This document shows positions 47,909-62,751 of a DNA stretch of 64,000 nt, piece by piece. The position numbers and the translations under genes were made by a program. A model generated the notes under the pieces. It did not search any database. It saw nothing but the letters and a program-made list of their open reading frames with translations, and was not told the origin of the DNA. The number at the start of each line of letters is the position of its first letter. Position 1 is the first letter of the stretch. The DNA is taken from positions 61,377 through 125,376 of the forward strand of contig QCFE01000003.1 in the NCBI GenBank assembly GCA_003278425.1. The letters are read 5' to 3'. Source of the DNA: Prochlorococcus sp. AG-363-B11. GTDB lineage: Bacteria; Cyanobacteriota; Cyanobacteriia; PCC-6307; Cyanobiaceae.

Positions 47909-48085
47909 TTGACACAAGTAACTGTTGGCGAGAACGAAGGAATTGAATCAGCTCTTAGGCGTTTTAAACGCCAAGTTTCAAAAGCTGGAATTTTCGGAGA
48001 ACTAAAGCGTCTTCGCCATCACGAGACCCCTGTAGAAAAATACAAAAGGAAGCTTCAACAAAGAAGAAGAAGTCGTAGACGTTAG
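47909..48085 (+). CDS. rpsU: 30S ribosomal protein S21
   Basis: This 58-aa very basic protein reads [40 protein letters not shown] and ends RRRSRRR, the standard S21 sequence. It begins with TTG. It is easily missed because it is short. S21 sits near the 16S 3' end and helps initiation. Confidence 0.95.
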   Translation: MTQVTVGENEGIESALRRFKRQVSKAGIFGELKRLRHHETPVEKYKRKLQQRRRSRRR

Positions 48086-48135
48086 GGATTTCAATATCGT
48101 TCCCTTATCTAAAGCCTTGTCTCAAATAGTCTCAA

Positions 48136-49506
48136 TTGGAAGCATTTAAAATCGACGGTCTGCGAAACAAGGTACTCGAAGGTCACACAAGACCTGAAAC
48201 CTGGCGCAGAATTCAACTCAACAGGATAAAAAAGCTACTTGAAGAAAATGAACAAAAAATTATCCAAGCATTAGCTGATGACTTACAGAAGCCTTCTGCA
48301 GAAGCCTTCTTTGAGATCCTTGCTTTAAAACAAGAGCTCCAGATTGCTTATAAAAACCTGTCAAACTGGATGCAACCAAGGGGAATAAAAGTTCCTTTAT
48401 GGCTAAAGCCAGGAACAGCCAGTGTAGTAGCAGAGCCATTAGGCTGTGTTCTGATTATTGGTCCATGGAACTATCCTTTCATGTTAACCTTGCAGCCCCT
48501 TATCTCTGCACTAGCAGCAGGCAATACAGCTATCCTTAAGCCCTCAGAATTTGCTCCCTCCACATCAGGGTTAATAGCAAAACTGATTAAAGATTTCTTT
48601 CCAAATGACGTTGTTCAGGTTTTACAAGGAGATTCAAAATTTGCAGCAAGTCTATTAGAGCACCGGTTTGACCATATTTTTTTTACAGGTGGTAGCGAAA
48701 TTGCAAAAAAGGTTATGAGGTCTGCATCAAACTATTTAACACCTGTAACCCTGGAACTTGGTGGTAAAAATCCTGCCTTAGTTATAGAAGGAGCCAATTT
48801 AGATATAACTGCCAAACGAATTATATGGGGCAAAAGTATAAACTCCGGACAAACTTGTTTAGCGCCTAACCATCTTTTAGTGCAGGAGGGATTACATGAT
48901 GAATTAATTTCTAAACTGAAGTTAAGTATAAACAATTTCTATGGGGATAAGCCAGAGTTTTCGAATGATCTCGCAAAGATAAATGACAGGCAGTTCAACA
49001 AGATTGTTAGTATAATCAAAAAAGCCAATGAAGCAAATCAAATTATATTTGGTGGCTCAATAAATTATTCAGATCAGAAAGTTTCGCCAACATTAATAAG
49101 AATAGACAGTATTAATGATTCAATAATGTCAGATGAGATTTTCGGCCCTATTTTACCTATCCTAACTATAAAAAACCTTGATTCAGCATTGAATATAGTG
49201 AATAATGGAGCAAAGCCTCTTGCTATTTATATGTTCGGGGGTAAAGGACAAGAGAAGCAGAAAGTAATTAATGCATCAAGCTCTGGGGGGGTCTGCTTTA
49301 ATGATGTAATAATCCAGGCAGGGATACCTGAACTCCCTTTCGGAGGAGTAGGGCTAAGTGGCACAGGACGCTATCACGGCAAGGCAGGTTTTGAAACTTT
49401 TTCACACATAAAGTCCGTATTAAAAAGGCCCTTTTGGTTAGATATAAAATTCAGGTACCCACCTTATAAAGTAGATATATCGTTTATTAATAAGCTAATA
49501 AATTGA
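48136..49506 (+). CDS. Aldehyde dehydrogenase, class 3-like
   Basis: This 456-aa NAD(P)-dependent enzyme oxidises fatty or other aldehydes. The IGPWNYPFMLTLQPLISALA cofactor loop, VTLELGGKNPALVIEGAN (catalytic glutamate), and NSGQTCLAPNHLLVQ (catalytic cysteine) are intact. Class 3 features are the short N-terminus and a C-terminal hydrophobic tail (FWLDIKFRYPPYKVDI). The start is TTG. It may detoxify lipid-derived aldehydes; the substrate is not predictable. Confidence 0.92.
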   Translation: MEAFKIDGLRNKVLEGHTRPETWRRIQLNRIKKLLEENEQKIIQALADDLQKPSAEAFFEILALKQELQIAYKNLSNWMQPRGIKVPLWLKPGTASVVAEPLGCVLIIGPWNYPFMLTLQPLISALAAGNTAILKPSEFAPSTSGLIAKLIKDFFPNDVVQVLQGDSKFAASLLEHRFDHIFFTGGSEIAKKVMRSASNYLTPVTLELGGKNPALVIEGANLDITAKRIIWGKSINSGQTCLAPNHLLVQEGLHDELISKLKLSINNFYGDKPEFSNDLAKINDRQFNKIVSIIKKANEANQIIFGGSINYSDQKVSPTLIRIDSINDSIMSDEIFGPILPILTIKNLDSALNIVNNGAKPLAIYMFGGKGQEKQKVINASSSGGVCFNDVIIQAGIPELPFGGVGLSGTGRYHGKAGFETFSHIKSVLKRPFWLDIKFRYPPYKVDISFINKLIN

Positions 49507-49582
49507 CAAGCTCATATTGAAATAATTCAGCAAACAAGCTAGCATTTCAACAAAGAAATACCATCAAAATTGATAATAAAGA

Positions 49583-50419
49583 ATGAATAAATATACTTTA
49601 TCAATGCTTGTCACCATATCCTTTCTAGCGCAGGTATCTTCATTGGCAAATGAGATAATAGTTAAACCTGGTGAAACACTTTCAAGTTTAGCAAATTATT
49701 ATAATGTCAGCATAGAGTCATTAATTAATGCCAATAATCTTGACAATCCAGATAACTTAAGAATAGGTCAAAAACTAATTATAACAAATAAAGTGTCAAA
49801 AGATAAGAAGCCTATGAGCGTAAAGCATACCATTAAAAAAGGTGAAACTATTCAATCAATATCTGTCTTATATAAGATAAGTAAAAGAGATATTATCAAA
49901 GCAAATAACCTTCAAAACCCAAGTCTAATTTTAGAAGGTCAATCAATTTTAATACCAAGTGCTCAAGCTGTTGAACAAGATAGTAAAGAAAAGTACCATT
50001 TTCTGCGATCAGGAGAAACTCTTTATGGAGTTTCAAGGAAATACAATGTGCCTGTTAATAGTATTATTGAGTTAAACCAAATCGAGGACCCAAATAATCT
50101 CAGGGCAGGTTTAAAAATTCTTTTAGCGCGCAATATTGTTGAAGAACCAATCAAGTTAGTAGTTTCAAATAAAGAAGCTGATTGGCGTGAGTATGGTGAT
50201 CTAAAAATAAACTGGACTTCATGGAAGAAAGTTGAAAGTAATTCAATTGCTTTGAGTTTGAATAAAAAAGGCAAGCCCTTATATTTAGCAGTAAATTGTT
50301 ATTCAACTAAGCTCAATTGGAAAAAAGTCAATGGGCAATGGAATCAATGGTTTGCACCTAAAAATGATTTTGAATTTAATTTACTAGATGACCTATGTGA
50401 AAATTCTAGTGAGATTTAA
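49583..50419 (+). CDS. Secreted protein with three LysM domains
   Basis: The 278-aa protein has a signal peptide (residues 1-22) then three LysM peptidoglycan-binding domains at about 24-68, 81-126 and 138-183. Each has the YxVKPGETL-type start (IIVKPGETL, HTIKKGETI, YHFLRSGETL) and an N-x-L-x-x-P motif. A tryptophan-rich C-terminal domain of about 85 residues (WREYGDLKINWTSWKKV) follows and has no recognisable catalytic motif. It is likely a periplasmic or surface wall-binding protein. Confidence 0.88.
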   Translation: MNKYTLSMLVTISFLAQVSSLANEIIVKPGETLSSLANYYNVSIESLINANNLDNPDNLRIGQKLIITNKVSKDKKPMSVKHTIKKGETIQSISVLYKISKRDIIKANNLQNPSLILEGQSILIPSAQAVEQDSKEKYHFLRSGETLYGVSRKYNVPVNSIIELNQIEDPNNLRAGLKILLARNIVEEPIKLVVSNKEADWREYGDLKINWTSWKKVESNSIALSLNKKGKPLYLAVNCYSTKLNWKKVNGQWNQWFAPKNDFEFNLLDDLCENSSEI

Positions 50420-50432
50420 CACTTTTAAAAAC

Positions 50433-51482
50433 CTAGCTTAGCTTTCTAATCTCAGGTGGTTCTATATGATCAGCTTGTTCTTCTACTATTTGTAATCTAA
50501 TTTTTTTCCCCCCATAAATTTCCCCCAAGGAAACTCTCATTGTTGCTCCGCTAAGAGTCTGAAGTGCATTAAGTACATCCCTTAGATAAGGAGTACTACT
50601 GCCACTTTCTACCCACAATCTATCATTCATATCTCCCAGCCTCCGCCAAGAAGAATGCAACCTTAGGACAGACGCTTCAATATTTTTTGCCTGTGTTAAG
50701 GCATCTGCCAAATACCCTAAAGCATCAATTCGTTGAGCTTCTTGAGTTGCCTTATCTAAATCCAAGTCATCACGCTGTAGAACTCTCAAAGACAATGATG
50801 CATCATTTGATTTTCCTATAAATCTTGCTGCAGCAGTGACCTCCTTAATAGACTCAACATCAGGCGATTCCTTTAAAATACTACGTAAATCCTGTTGCAA
50901 ATTATCAGGAAGTTTCGATAATTCTTTTGCTAAAGGAGCCACAATTTTAGGAGGAAGGAGATTCTCCTGTGTACGTTGTCGAATTTCGTCAGGTAAAAGA
51001 GGACTAGTCGCTGATGTGAATTCATCAGATAATCTTCTGACTTCTTTACGAGTTATCTCATTCCCTTTATTGGCAGCTTCAGCAATCATTTGCTGTACTT
51101 CAGGAGAAGACTGAGCAGTTTCTATAAAAGATCTTCTTGAAAAATTATTTACACTTTTTTCATCAAGGATACCTTCTACAACCAGCTCGTCAGCTGATTC
51201 TGCTAGTTGAATTAATGCATACCCTCTTGTTTTACTAATATCCATCTCTCTCAACCATTGCAAAAAACCAGCACCTCTAGCTTCTCCTCCTCGTTTCTCC
51301 CTATCTCGAATTGCACGTAATATTCTTCCTCTCCATATATCAGTATGTAGATCAAATCTTTCGCAAATCGTCCAAGCCTTTTGCAGTCGGTCTGAGAACT
51401 CAATTGAACTAATATCATCCTGCTCCGGATCAGGTAAATCTAACTTAAAGTTCGAAAGATCTGGGCTAACTAACTTGTCCAC
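50433..51482 (-). CDS. Conserved hypothetical soluble protein, 349 aa
   Basis: A largely helical cytosolic protein, MDKLVSPDLSNFKLDLPDP. The segment RGGEARGAGFLQWLREMDIS, KTRGYALIQLAESADELV resembles a helix-turn-helix of the kind found in ParB-related regulators, but the match is loose. The C-terminus is a small beta-rich unit (ATMRVSLGEIYGGKKIRLQI). It is convergent with the LysM gene and divergent from psaE. No function assigned. Confidence 0.65.
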   Translation of the reverse strand: MDKLVSPDLSNFKLDLPDPEQDDISSIEFSDRLQKAWTICERFDLHTDIWRGRILRAIRDREKRGGEARGAGFLQWLREMDISKTRGYALIQLAESADELVVEGILDEKSVNNFSRRSFIETAQSSPEVQQMIAEAANKGNEITRKEVRRLSDEFTSATSPLLPDEIRQRTQENLLPPKIVAPLAKELSKLPDNLQQDLRSILKESPDVESIKEVTAAARFIGKSNDASLSLRVLQRDDLDLDKATQEAQRIDALGYLADALTQAKNIEASVLRLHSSWRRLGDMNDRLWVESGSSTPYLRDVLNALQTLSGATMRVSLGEIYGGKKIRLQIVEEQADHIEPPEIRKLS

Positions 51483-51575
51483 AAAAAATCAAATCTAAAA
51501 ATATTACCAATCCAAGCAGAAAGGGACGACATTCTGTGACGCTAAGGCGAAAATTTACTTATCCCACGATAATCT

Positions 51576-51581
51576 TATAAT
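51576..51581 (+). promoter_or_regulatory. Candidate -10 element for psaE
   Basis: TATAAT lies 21 bp before the psaE ATG, implying a leader of about 15 nt. No convincing -35 box is visible, which is common in cyanobacteria. Prediction only. Confidence 0.35.
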
Positions 51582-51602
51582 TGAAATAACGGATTAAAAA
51601 AA

Positions 51603-51812
51603 ATGGCTATTTCAAGAGGAGACAAGGTTAGAGTCAAAAGGCCTGAATCCTATTGGTTCAACGAAGTTGGGAAAGTAGCATCAGTTGACACTTCTGGGAT
51701 CAAATACCCAGTAGTAGTTCGTTTTGAAAAAGTTAATTATGCTGCTTTCAGTGGTGTAGATGGTGGCAACAACACTAATAACTTTGCTGAAAATGAGCTT
51801 GAGGCAGTGTAA
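51603..51812 (+). CDS. psaE: Photosystem I subunit IV (PsaE)
   Basis: PsaE is a 69-aa SH3-fold protein on the cytosolic (stromal) side of photosystem I that aids ferredoxin docking and cyclic electron flow. The sequence [51 protein letters not shown] is unmistakable. It ends 5 bp before mutM, so the two may share a transcript. Confidence 0.98.
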   Translation: MAISRGDKVRVKRPESYWFNEVGKVASVDTSGIKYPVVVRFEKVNYAAFSGVDGGNNTNNFAENELEAV

Positions 51813-51817
51813 CTCGA

Positions 51818-52669
51818 TTGCCAGAGCTCCCAGAAGTAGAGACTGTCCGAAGAGGACTAGAGGATAAATTAAAATATTTCCTTATACAAGATATAGAAAT
51901 ACTTTCAGCTAGGACTATATCCAGTGAAGGTGGTGTAGATGTTTTCATCAAAAACATAAAAGGCCTAATTTTGGGCAATTGGGAGCGAAGAGGCAAATAT
52001 CTAATTTGCTATCTTCAATCTCAATATGATTCCAAACACTCTGGATGGTTAGTAGTTCATTTAAGAATGACTGGTCAGTTTCAATGGTTACCCTCTACAC
52101 AAATTCCTTGTAGTCATACTCGTGTTCGTTTTTGGAATAACGAAGGGCGTGAGATTCGTTTTGTTGATACTAGAAATTTTGGTCAAATGTGGTGGATCTC
52201 TCCTAAGCATCTTCCAAGAGAACAAATCAATGGTTTAAATAAACTTGGTCCAGAACCTTTTAGTACTGATTTCAACCCTGTTTACCTTAAAAACTCACTT
52301 AGAAATAGGAAAAGGTCAATCAAAGCATCCTTATTAGATCAAACTGTGGTTGCTGGAGCTGGGAATATATATGCTGATGAAAGTCTTTTTGATGCAGGAA
52401 TTATTCCAACAAAGGAATCAAGAAATTTAAGTGAGGTTGAAATAAGCAAATTATATTCTTCACTTACAAGAATATTAAAAATCAGTATTGGGAAAGGAGG
52501 AACAACCTTCAAAGACTTTAGAGATTTAGAGGGAATTAATGGAAACTATGGCGGTCAAGCTTGGGTTTATGGAAGAGGGAATAAATCATGTAAAAAATGC
52601 GGTTCTAAAATTATAAAAACAAAAGTCTCAGGCAGAGGAACTCACTATTGTCCGATCTGCCAAAAATAA
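51818..52669 (+). CDS. mutM: Formamidopyrimidine-DNA glycosylase (Fpg/MutM)
   Basis: This base-excision repair enzyme removes 8-oxoguanine. The start is TTG, giving M-PELPEVETVRRGLED with the catalytic N-terminal proline (position 2) and glutamate 3. The helix-two-turn-helix DNA-binding part is followed by a C-terminal zinc finger with CKKCGSKIIKTKVSGRGTHY then CPIC. At 283 aa it is full length. It lies downstream of psaE, which fits an oxidative-stress pairing, though this is an inference. Confidence 0.96.
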   Translation: MPELPEVETVRRGLEDKLKYFLIQDIEILSARTISSEGGVDVFIKNIKGLILGNWERRGKYLICYLQSQYDSKHSGWLVVHLRMTGQFQWLPSTQIPCSHTRVRFWNNEGREIRFVDTRNFGQMWWISPKHLPREQINGLNKLGPEPFSTDFNPVYLKNSLRNRKRSIKASLLDQTVVAGAGNIYADESLFDAGIIPTKESRNLSEVEISKLYSSLTRILKISIGKGGTTFKDFRDLEGINGNYGGQAWVYGRGNKSCKKCGSKIIKTKVSGRGTHYCPICQK

Positions 52670-52696
52670 AACCCTTCCTTAAAGAAGGAAGGGTTT
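52669..52696 (-). terminator. Hairpin terminator for the rRNA operon (and possibly mutM)
   Basis: A 12-bp perfect stem AAACCCTTCCTT / AAGGAAGGGTTT with a four-base loop lies between the convergent mutM and 5S genes. Read leftward, the stem is followed by TTATTTTTG, a T-rich tract, so it is best suited to terminate the rRNA operon. Rightward it overlaps the mutM stop. Confidence 0.8.
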
Positions 52697-52737
52697 AAAG
52701 CAATATATTTCTAATAAAAAATTTATAAAAATGTTTT

Positions 52738-52855
52738 ACCTGGCATTGAGCTATTTTCTCAGGGGGCTTCCCCCCAAATATCGTCGCCGCTGATGCGTTT
52801 CACAACCGAGTTCGGGATGGATCGGAGTGGGGCCACATCGCGATGAACACCAGGA
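52738..52855 (-). rRNA. rrf: 5S ribosomal RNA
   Basis: On the minus strand the sequence begins TCCTGGTGTTCATCGCGATG and ends in CAATGCCAGGT, forming the closing helix. The conserved CCGAAC loop and the CCATCCCGAACTCGG region are present. About 118 nt. Confidence 0.93.
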
Positions 52856-52949
52856 AAACATTTTCATGTTCAAGGGTTGAACCTTGAGAACTGCATAGGA
52901 AATTCCTAAGAAAGCTCTAAAAAAACAAAGACAATTAATTTGTTAGATG

Positions 52950-55835
<2,886 letters not shown>

Positions 55836-56184
55836 CCATTAACTTAACTAAAATTAATTAGCAAATCACTTACTTCTAAGAGAATTTAAGTAATGGAAAA
55901 TTTGCTCTAACTCAAGAATTGAACATAGAAATATAATCATTAAAAATGAAAAACACTTCTATGCATCTATGAGATGCTTTATTTTTCTAGATTTTCCTAT
56001 GCAGTTGTCAAGGTTCTGCTGAAAAACTGAATATTCCAAAAAAGAACATTCAGTGAGCCCAGCGTCTTATCAGCCTAAAATTAATTCAGGGGTGACAGGA
56101 AGCTAGGTTCATTCAGTTGAACAACATCTAAATCACATTAAACAAATCACAATCTCCAAACTGAGTTATCAGGTAGTTGATCAG

Positions 56185-56257
56185 TGGAGGTAAGCGGACT
56201 CGAACCGCTGACATCCTGCTTGCAAAGCAGGCGCTCTACCAACTGAGCTATACCCCC
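56185..56257 (-). tRNA. tRNA-Ala (TGC)
   Basis: A 73-nt tRNA in the 16S-23S spacer with acceptor GGGGGTA/TACCTCC, anticodon TGC within CTTTGCAAG, and standard D- and T-arms. Confidence 0.96.
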
Positions 56258-56266
56258 AACAACGAA

Positions 56267-56340
<74 letters not shown>

Positions 56341-56512
56341 AGGAGAAAGTTAATTGGGTGTGACCTAGACAAGTTTAGGAACTGAAATTAAAGACTAGTG
56401 AAAATTGATCTCTCAATTTCTAAGTTAATAATCTGAGGTACCGATCGACCTAAGGTGACAGGATTACGGCCTAAATTTATAAATCAGACATCATAATCAG
56501 TTTATGTCTCCC

Positions 56513-57998
<1,486 letters not shown>

Positions 57999-58688
57999 TA
58001 GATCAGGCCCTATTGCAAAAAGCTTTTTAAAAGCTTTCTACTCAGTCTGACTTGCATAATCCACTCATCTAGCACTGGCGCACTAAAAAGTAGTTTTAGC
58101 CTCCTTAATTTATTAAGGGTTCAAAGAGTGCACTAAAGAAATATTTCCTTGTGACTTTCCGAGATCTCAGATCCGGTTATTGCCATTACCAGTATCAAAA
58201 TTCATAAAGAGCTGGACGTGAACTCCAAGTCTGAATGAAATGAACATGGCTTAGCAATTAATTTTTGACGGGACCTCACACTTCTATCGCATTTACATTC
58301 ACAGAAGCAAAAAGCACCATGAACGCGACAAAAGCGTCAGTTCCTAAACTTTAAGTTGTCCAGGTTCTGCTTAGACTCTCTAACTTTCATTAAAGAGCTT
58401 CAGCATTGTGATCAAAAGATCACCCTAGAAACCTACACCAGCGAATGGATTTCTCCTTTGTTGATGTAAGGGCTCACTAACATAACGTTTGAAAACAATC
58501 GCTTTATTAGAGAACTATGAAACGGTTTGATCCCGAATCACATCCAGTCCTCAATTTTAGACCACAAAGCTATTTATGCGCAACAGGCAAACATAGAAAA
58601 CTTCTTCTAGATGATCTTCTTTTTCCTATCTATTATAAAAACAGCTTGCCCCAACAAGCCTTTTAGAATTGCATCAAAAAACACATAA
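57999..58688. other. rRNA operon leader and promoter region, divergent to invertase gene
   Basis: About 690 bp without a protein-coding gene. It must hold the rRNA promoter, leader and processing sequences (leftward) and the promoter of the invertase gene (rightward). An AAAGCTTTTTAAAAGCTTT inverted sequence lies about 20 bp upstream of the 16S start. No small RNA is recognised. Confidence 0.6.
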
Positions 58689-60137
58689 ATGGCAGAACGA
58701 TTTAGCCAAGAGCGTCAAAGAGTGCGCCCAAATTCCAATGAACAGGCCGTCATCAAAAGAGCTCAAGAGCATTTTGAACGTTCTTTAATTAAAATTGATG
58801 GCCAGTTAGCTGGGAGTGTTGCAGCTCTAGAACATCCTGCTAATAATGATGCGCTCAACTATGGAGAAATTTTCTTAAGAGACAATGTCCCAGTAATGAT
58901 TTACCTCCTTACACAAAAACGCTATGACATTGTCAAAAAATTCTTAACTGTATGCCTGGACCTTCAAAGTACAAGTTACCAGACTAGGGGAGTCTTCCCC
59001 ACAAGTTTTGTTGAAGAAAACAATGAACTTATAGCTGATTATGGTCAAAGGTCTATAGGAAGAATAACTTCAGCTGATGCAAGCTTATGGTGGCCGATAC
59101 TATGCTGGCTCTACGTAAGAAAAAGTAAAGATACAACATTTGGCATTAGCCAAAAAGTTCAAAGGGGACTCCAACTCCTGTTGGATTTAGTTTTGCACCC
59201 TACTTTTGAAGGGACCCCAGTACTTTTTGTTCCGGACTGCTCCTTCATGATTGATCGTCCTATGGATGTATGGGGAGCACCTTTAGAAGTAGAAGTACTG
59301 CTTTATGCATCTCTCAGTAGTTGCATTGAGCTAATGGATTTAAGCAGTAAACATCAGGTAAGTCGTCTACTAGATCAAAGGCTTCTGCTTACTAGACAAT
59401 GGGTTCATGACCTACGGCAATTTCTCTTAAAGCATTACTGGGTAACGAGTAAAACCATGCAAGTGCTTAGAAGGCGCCCTACAGAACAATATGGTGAAGA
59501 TCAACACCAAAATGAATTTAACGTCCAACCTCAAATAGTTCCTCCCTGGCTTCAAGATTGGCTTGAGAATCGAGGTGGATATCTTATTGGGAACATTCGA
59601 ACTGGGAGACCCGATTTCCGTTTTTACAGCCTAGGGAACTCACTGGCATGCATGTTTGGAGTCTTAACAGCTCCTCAGCAAAGAGCTCTTTTTCGGTTAG
59701 TGCTTCATAACCGAACACATTTGATGGCACAAATGCCAATGAGAATTTGTCATCCTCCAATGGAAGTAGATGAATGGCAAAACAAAACCGGTTCAGATCC
59801 AAAAAACTGGCCTTGGAGCTACCATAATGGAGGGCATTGGCCAAGTATTCTTTGGTTTTTTGGTGCATCTATTATTCTTCATGAACAAAGATATCCTAAA
59901 GCTGATGTCTTATTGATGGGCCAAATGAGATCTCTATTGGAAGAGTGTTATTGGAGTCAACTAAATCAACTTCCTAGACAGAAATGGGCTGAGTACTTTG
60001 ATGGTCCCACAGGAACCTGGGTAGGACAACAATCAAGAACTTACCAAACATGGACGATTGTTGGATTTCTTCTAATGCACCATTTTTTGAAAGTTAATCC
60101 TAAAGATGTATCAATGATGGACTTGCATCAAAAATAG
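58689..60137 (+). CDS. Alkaline/neutral invertase (GH100)
   Basis: This 482-aa cytosolic beta-fructofuranosidase hydrolyses sucrose to glucose and fructose. Family blocks include LNYGEIFLRDNVPVMIYLLT (with the catalytic aspartate region), TADASLWWPI-like SADASLWWPILCW, and the WPSILWFFGAS / WSYHNGGHWP segments. In picocyanobacteria sucrose serves as an osmolyte or carbon store, which this enzyme can mobilise. It is divergent from the rRNA operon and convergent with petD (6 bp). Confidence 0.93.
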   Translation: MAERFSQERQRVRPNSNEQAVIKRAQEHFERSLIKIDGQLAGSVAALEHPANNDALNYGEIFLRDNVPVMIYLLTQKRYDIVKKFLTVCLDLQSTSYQTRGVFPTSFVEENNELIADYGQRSIGRITSADASLWWPILCWLYVRKSKDTTFGISQKVQRGLQLLLDLVLHPTFEGTPVLFVPDCSFMIDRPMDVWGAPLEVEVLLYASLSSCIELMDLSSKHQVSRLLDQRLLLTRQWVHDLRQFLLKHYWVTSKTMQVLRRRPTEQYGEDQHQNEFNVQPQIVPPWLQDWLENRGGYLIGNIRTGRPDFRFYSLGNSLACMFGVLTAPQQRALFRLVLHNRTHLMAQMPMRICHPPMEVDEWQNKTGSDPKNWPWSYHNGGHWPSILWFFGASIILHEQRYPKADVLLMGQMRSLLEECYWSQLNQLPRQKWAEYFDGPTGTWVGQQSRTYQTWTIVGFLLMHHFLKVNPKDVSMMDLHQK

Positions 60138-60143
60138 AAATCT

Positions 60144-60626
60144 TCAGAAAAGACCTAAAGTCAAAGACTTGTCTATAGGTAGACAAGCACCTATCCCTAA
60201 ATAAATTGTCAAGGCAGTTCCAAACAAGAAAAAGCCCATAGCGATAGGTCTCCGGAAAGGGTTATTAAATTTATTTACGTTCTCTATAAATGGAATCAAC
60301 ATTAAGCCAAGTGGTATAAGTGTTTGCAAAGCTATCCCAAGAAGCTTATTGGGGACAACGCGAAGAATTTGAAAAACTGGGTATAAATACCATTCTGGAA
60401 GAATTTCCAATGGGGTTGCGAAAGGGTTCGCTTTATCACCAAGGAATGCAGGATCTAAAACTGCAAGACCTACAACACATGCAATAGTCCCAAGAATTAC
60501 AACTGGGAAAATATAAAGAAGATCATTTGGCCACGCAGGCTCACCATAATAGTTATGGCCCATGCCTTTTGAAAGTTTAGCTCTTAGCTTGGGATCAGAT
60601 AAATCAGGCTTTTTAAGAGTCGACAT
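60144..60626 (-). CDS. petD: Cytochrome b6f subunit IV (PetD)
   Basis: Subunit IV, 160 aa, forms the quinone-oxidising site with cytochrome b6. [40 protein letters not shown] and [13 protein letters not shown] (PEWY motif) are conserved, with three membrane helices. It lies 76 bp downstream of petB and is presumably co-transcribed. Confidence 0.98.
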   Translation of the reverse strand: MSTLKKPDLSDPKLRAKLSKGMGHNYYGEPAWPNDLLYIFPVVILGTIACVVGLAVLDPAFLGDKANPFATPLEILPEWYLYPVFQILRVVPNKLLGIALQTLIPLGLMLIPFIENVNKFNNPFRRPIAMGFFLFGTALTIYLGIGACLPIDKSLTLGLF

Positions 60627-60702
60627 AAGAGAAGATTAAAGTTGGATGGAAATCATTAATTACAAAAACAAGTCAATTTTTCATTTGTTTTTGAAAATTC
60701 AA

Positions 60703-61359
60703 TCACAAAGGTCCTGATATACCTTGCTTCCTAATCATAAGAAAATGCATAAGCATAAACACCGCAAGAGACCAAGGGAGCACAAAAGTATGCAAGCTAT
60801 AAAAGCGAGTGAGGGTAGTCTGACCTACACTTTCGCCTCCTCTTAAAAGCTCAACCATAAAGTCTCCTACTACTGGGATAGCAGCGGGAACACCTGAAAC
60901 AATTTTTACCGCCCAATAACCAACTTGATCCCATGGTAAAGAGTAACCAGTAACACCAAAAGCAACTGTAATTACAGCCATTACTACTCCAGTAACCCAA
61001 GTAAGTTCTCTTGGTCTTTTAAAACCTCCAGTCAAATAAACCCTAAAAACATGCAAAATCAACATAAGTACCATCATCGAGGCACTCCATCGATGAACTG
61101 ATCTAATTAACCAACCGAAGCTCACATCAGTCATTAAGTAACTGACAGAGTTGTAGGCCTCAGTCACAGTAGGCTTGTAATAAAAAGTCATTGCAAAGCC
61201 CGTTGCAAATTGAATCAAGAAGCAGACAAGTGTGATGCCTCCAAGACAATAAAAGATGTTTACATGTGGAGGTACGTATTTTGAAGTGACATCATCTGCG
61301 ATGTCTTGTATTTCAAGCCGTTCCTGGAACCAGTCGTAGACAGGTGAGGAGTTCGCCAT
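60703..61359 (-). CDS. petB: Cytochrome b6 (PetB)
   Basis: This 218-aa four-helix haem protein starts [20 protein letters not shown]. Paired histidines for the two b haems are in [26 protein letters not shown] and [13 protein letters not shown]; the cysteine binding haem c' is in [14 protein letters not shown]-type [12 protein letters not shown]. It precedes petD. It is a thylakoid membrane protein of photosynthetic electron transfer. Confidence 0.98.
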   Translation of the reverse strand: MANSSPVYDWFQERLEIQDIADDVTSKYVPPHVNIFYCLGGITLVCFLIQFATGFAMTFYYKPTVTEAYNSVSYLMTDVSFGWLIRSVHRWSASMMVLMLILHVFRVYLTGGFKRPRELTWVTGVVMAVITVAFGVTGYSLPWDQVGYWAVKIVSGVPAAIPVVGDFMVELLRGGESVGQTTLTRFYSLHTFVLPWSLAVFMLMHFLMIRKQGISGPL

Positions 61360-61416
61360 TTAATCAGATGACTTGATAATTAATAAAAACAGTCTACTGA
61401 ATGTGCCCCATGGTTC

Positions 61417-62751
61417 GTGCAATTAGTTAATCCAATGCTCTCAACTGTAAAAACCTGTTCAAAAAATTTCCGGCGATTCATTGCCGGAATAATCAGTTTT
61501 GCGCTTATTTTTTTAATAGGTACAGAGCCTCTTTTAGCTCTAAATGACGGACAGCAACTGATTCTAGAAACTTGGAATATCGTAAACGAAGGATTTTTAA
61601 ATCCTGACAAATTTAACGAGGTCCAATGGAAAAAACTCAGGCAACAAGCATTGGAAAAATCAATTACAACTTCAGATGAAGCATATTCCGCTATTGAAAC
61701 AATGCTTTTGCCCTTAGGGGATCCATATACAAGACTTTTAAGACCTGATGATTTTGCAGCTTTAAAAGGAAGCAACATAGGCAGCGAAATAAATGGAGTA
61801 GGCCTTCAATTAGGAGCAAGGAATGAAGATGGTGAAATTGTTGTAATAGCTCCGCTTGAAGGATCCCCAGCTGCAGACGCAGAAATAGTTAGCGGTTCTA
61901 TCCTCTTAAAAGTAGATAATGATTCTCCCAAAAGACTTGGATTAGAAGCAACAGCCTCAAAACTTCGCGGAGAGACAGGTTCAAAGGTATTGCTTACTCT
62001 TAAAACCCCAGATGATCAATCTAAAGAAATCACACTAGAGAGAAGAAGTGTTGATTTGAGACCAGTCAGAACAAGACGAATAAGAAATGAAAATCACACC
62101 CTTGGATATCTGCGAATAACACAATTTAGTGAAGGGGTACCAGAAAAGGTTAAAGAAGCTATAAAAGAACTTTCCGAAAAGGATGTTGAAGGGATTGTAT
62201 TGGATTTAAGAAATAATTCTGGGGGACTTGTTAGCTCAGGTCTTGCCGTTGCAGATGCCTTCCTAAGTGAGGGACCAATTGTTGAAACTAAAAACAGAGA
62301 TCAAATCAATGACCCTATTCCTTCAAATAAAGAAACTCTTTACGACGGTCCTTTAGTGACATTAGTTAATGGTGGAACGGCAAGTGCAAGTGAAATTCTT
62401 GCAGGTGCTCTCCAGGACAATCAAAGATCACTCTTATTAGGCACACGTACTTTTGGGAAAGGCTTAATTCAATCTCTCACAAACCTAAGCGACGGCAGTG
62501 GACTTGCAGTCACAGTAGCAAGCTACCTGACACCATCCGGGAGAGATATTCAGAATCTAGGAATAGAGCCTGACCGAAATCTAGAACTACCTGAGCCTCT
62601 AAACCCAGGGGGACCTGAGGATCGCTGGCTCCAAGATGCAGAGCTTCTGATGGAAGCCAATTTAGATCTTCAAAGTATTGAAGAAGAAGATGAAGAGCAG
62701 GCTCTTACTCAAAAAGACGTAAATGGTGAAAAAAGCGCAGAAAATAACTAA
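61417..62751 (+). CDS. Carboxyl-terminal processing protease (CtpA family)
   Basis: This 444-aa S41 protease has an N-terminal signal/transmembrane segment (about residues 20-40), a PDZ domain (GSEINGVGLQLGARNEDGEI) and a catalytic part. The nucleophilic serine is in NGGTASASEILAGALQD and the general-base lysine in TRTFGKGLIQS. In cyanobacteria CtpA removes the C-terminal extension of D1; paralogues have other roles, so CtpA itself is not certain. A GTG at 61417 or ATG at 61435 is the start. The following HD gene overlaps by one base (TAATG). Confidence 0.92.
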   Translation: MQLVNPMLSTVKTCSKNFRRFIAGIISFALIFLIGTEPLLALNDGQQLILETWNIVNEGFLNPDKFNEVQWKKLRQQALEKSITTSDEAYSAIETMLLPLGDPYTRLLRPDDFAALKGSNIGSEINGVGLQLGARNEDGEIVVIAPLEGSPAADAEIVSGSILLKVDNDSPKRLGLEATASKLRGETGSKVLLTLKTPDDQSKEITLERRSVDLRPVRTRRIRNENHTLGYLRITQFSEGVPEKVKEAIKELSEKDVEGIVLDLRNNSGGLVSSGLAVADAFLSEGPIVETKNRDQINDPIPSNKETLYDGPLVTLVNGGTASASEILAGALQDNQRSLLLGTRTFGKGLIQSLTNLSDGSGLAVTVASYLTPSGRDIQNLGIEPDRNLELPEPLNPGGPEDRWLQDAELLMEANLDLQSIEEEDEEQALTQKDVNGEKSAENN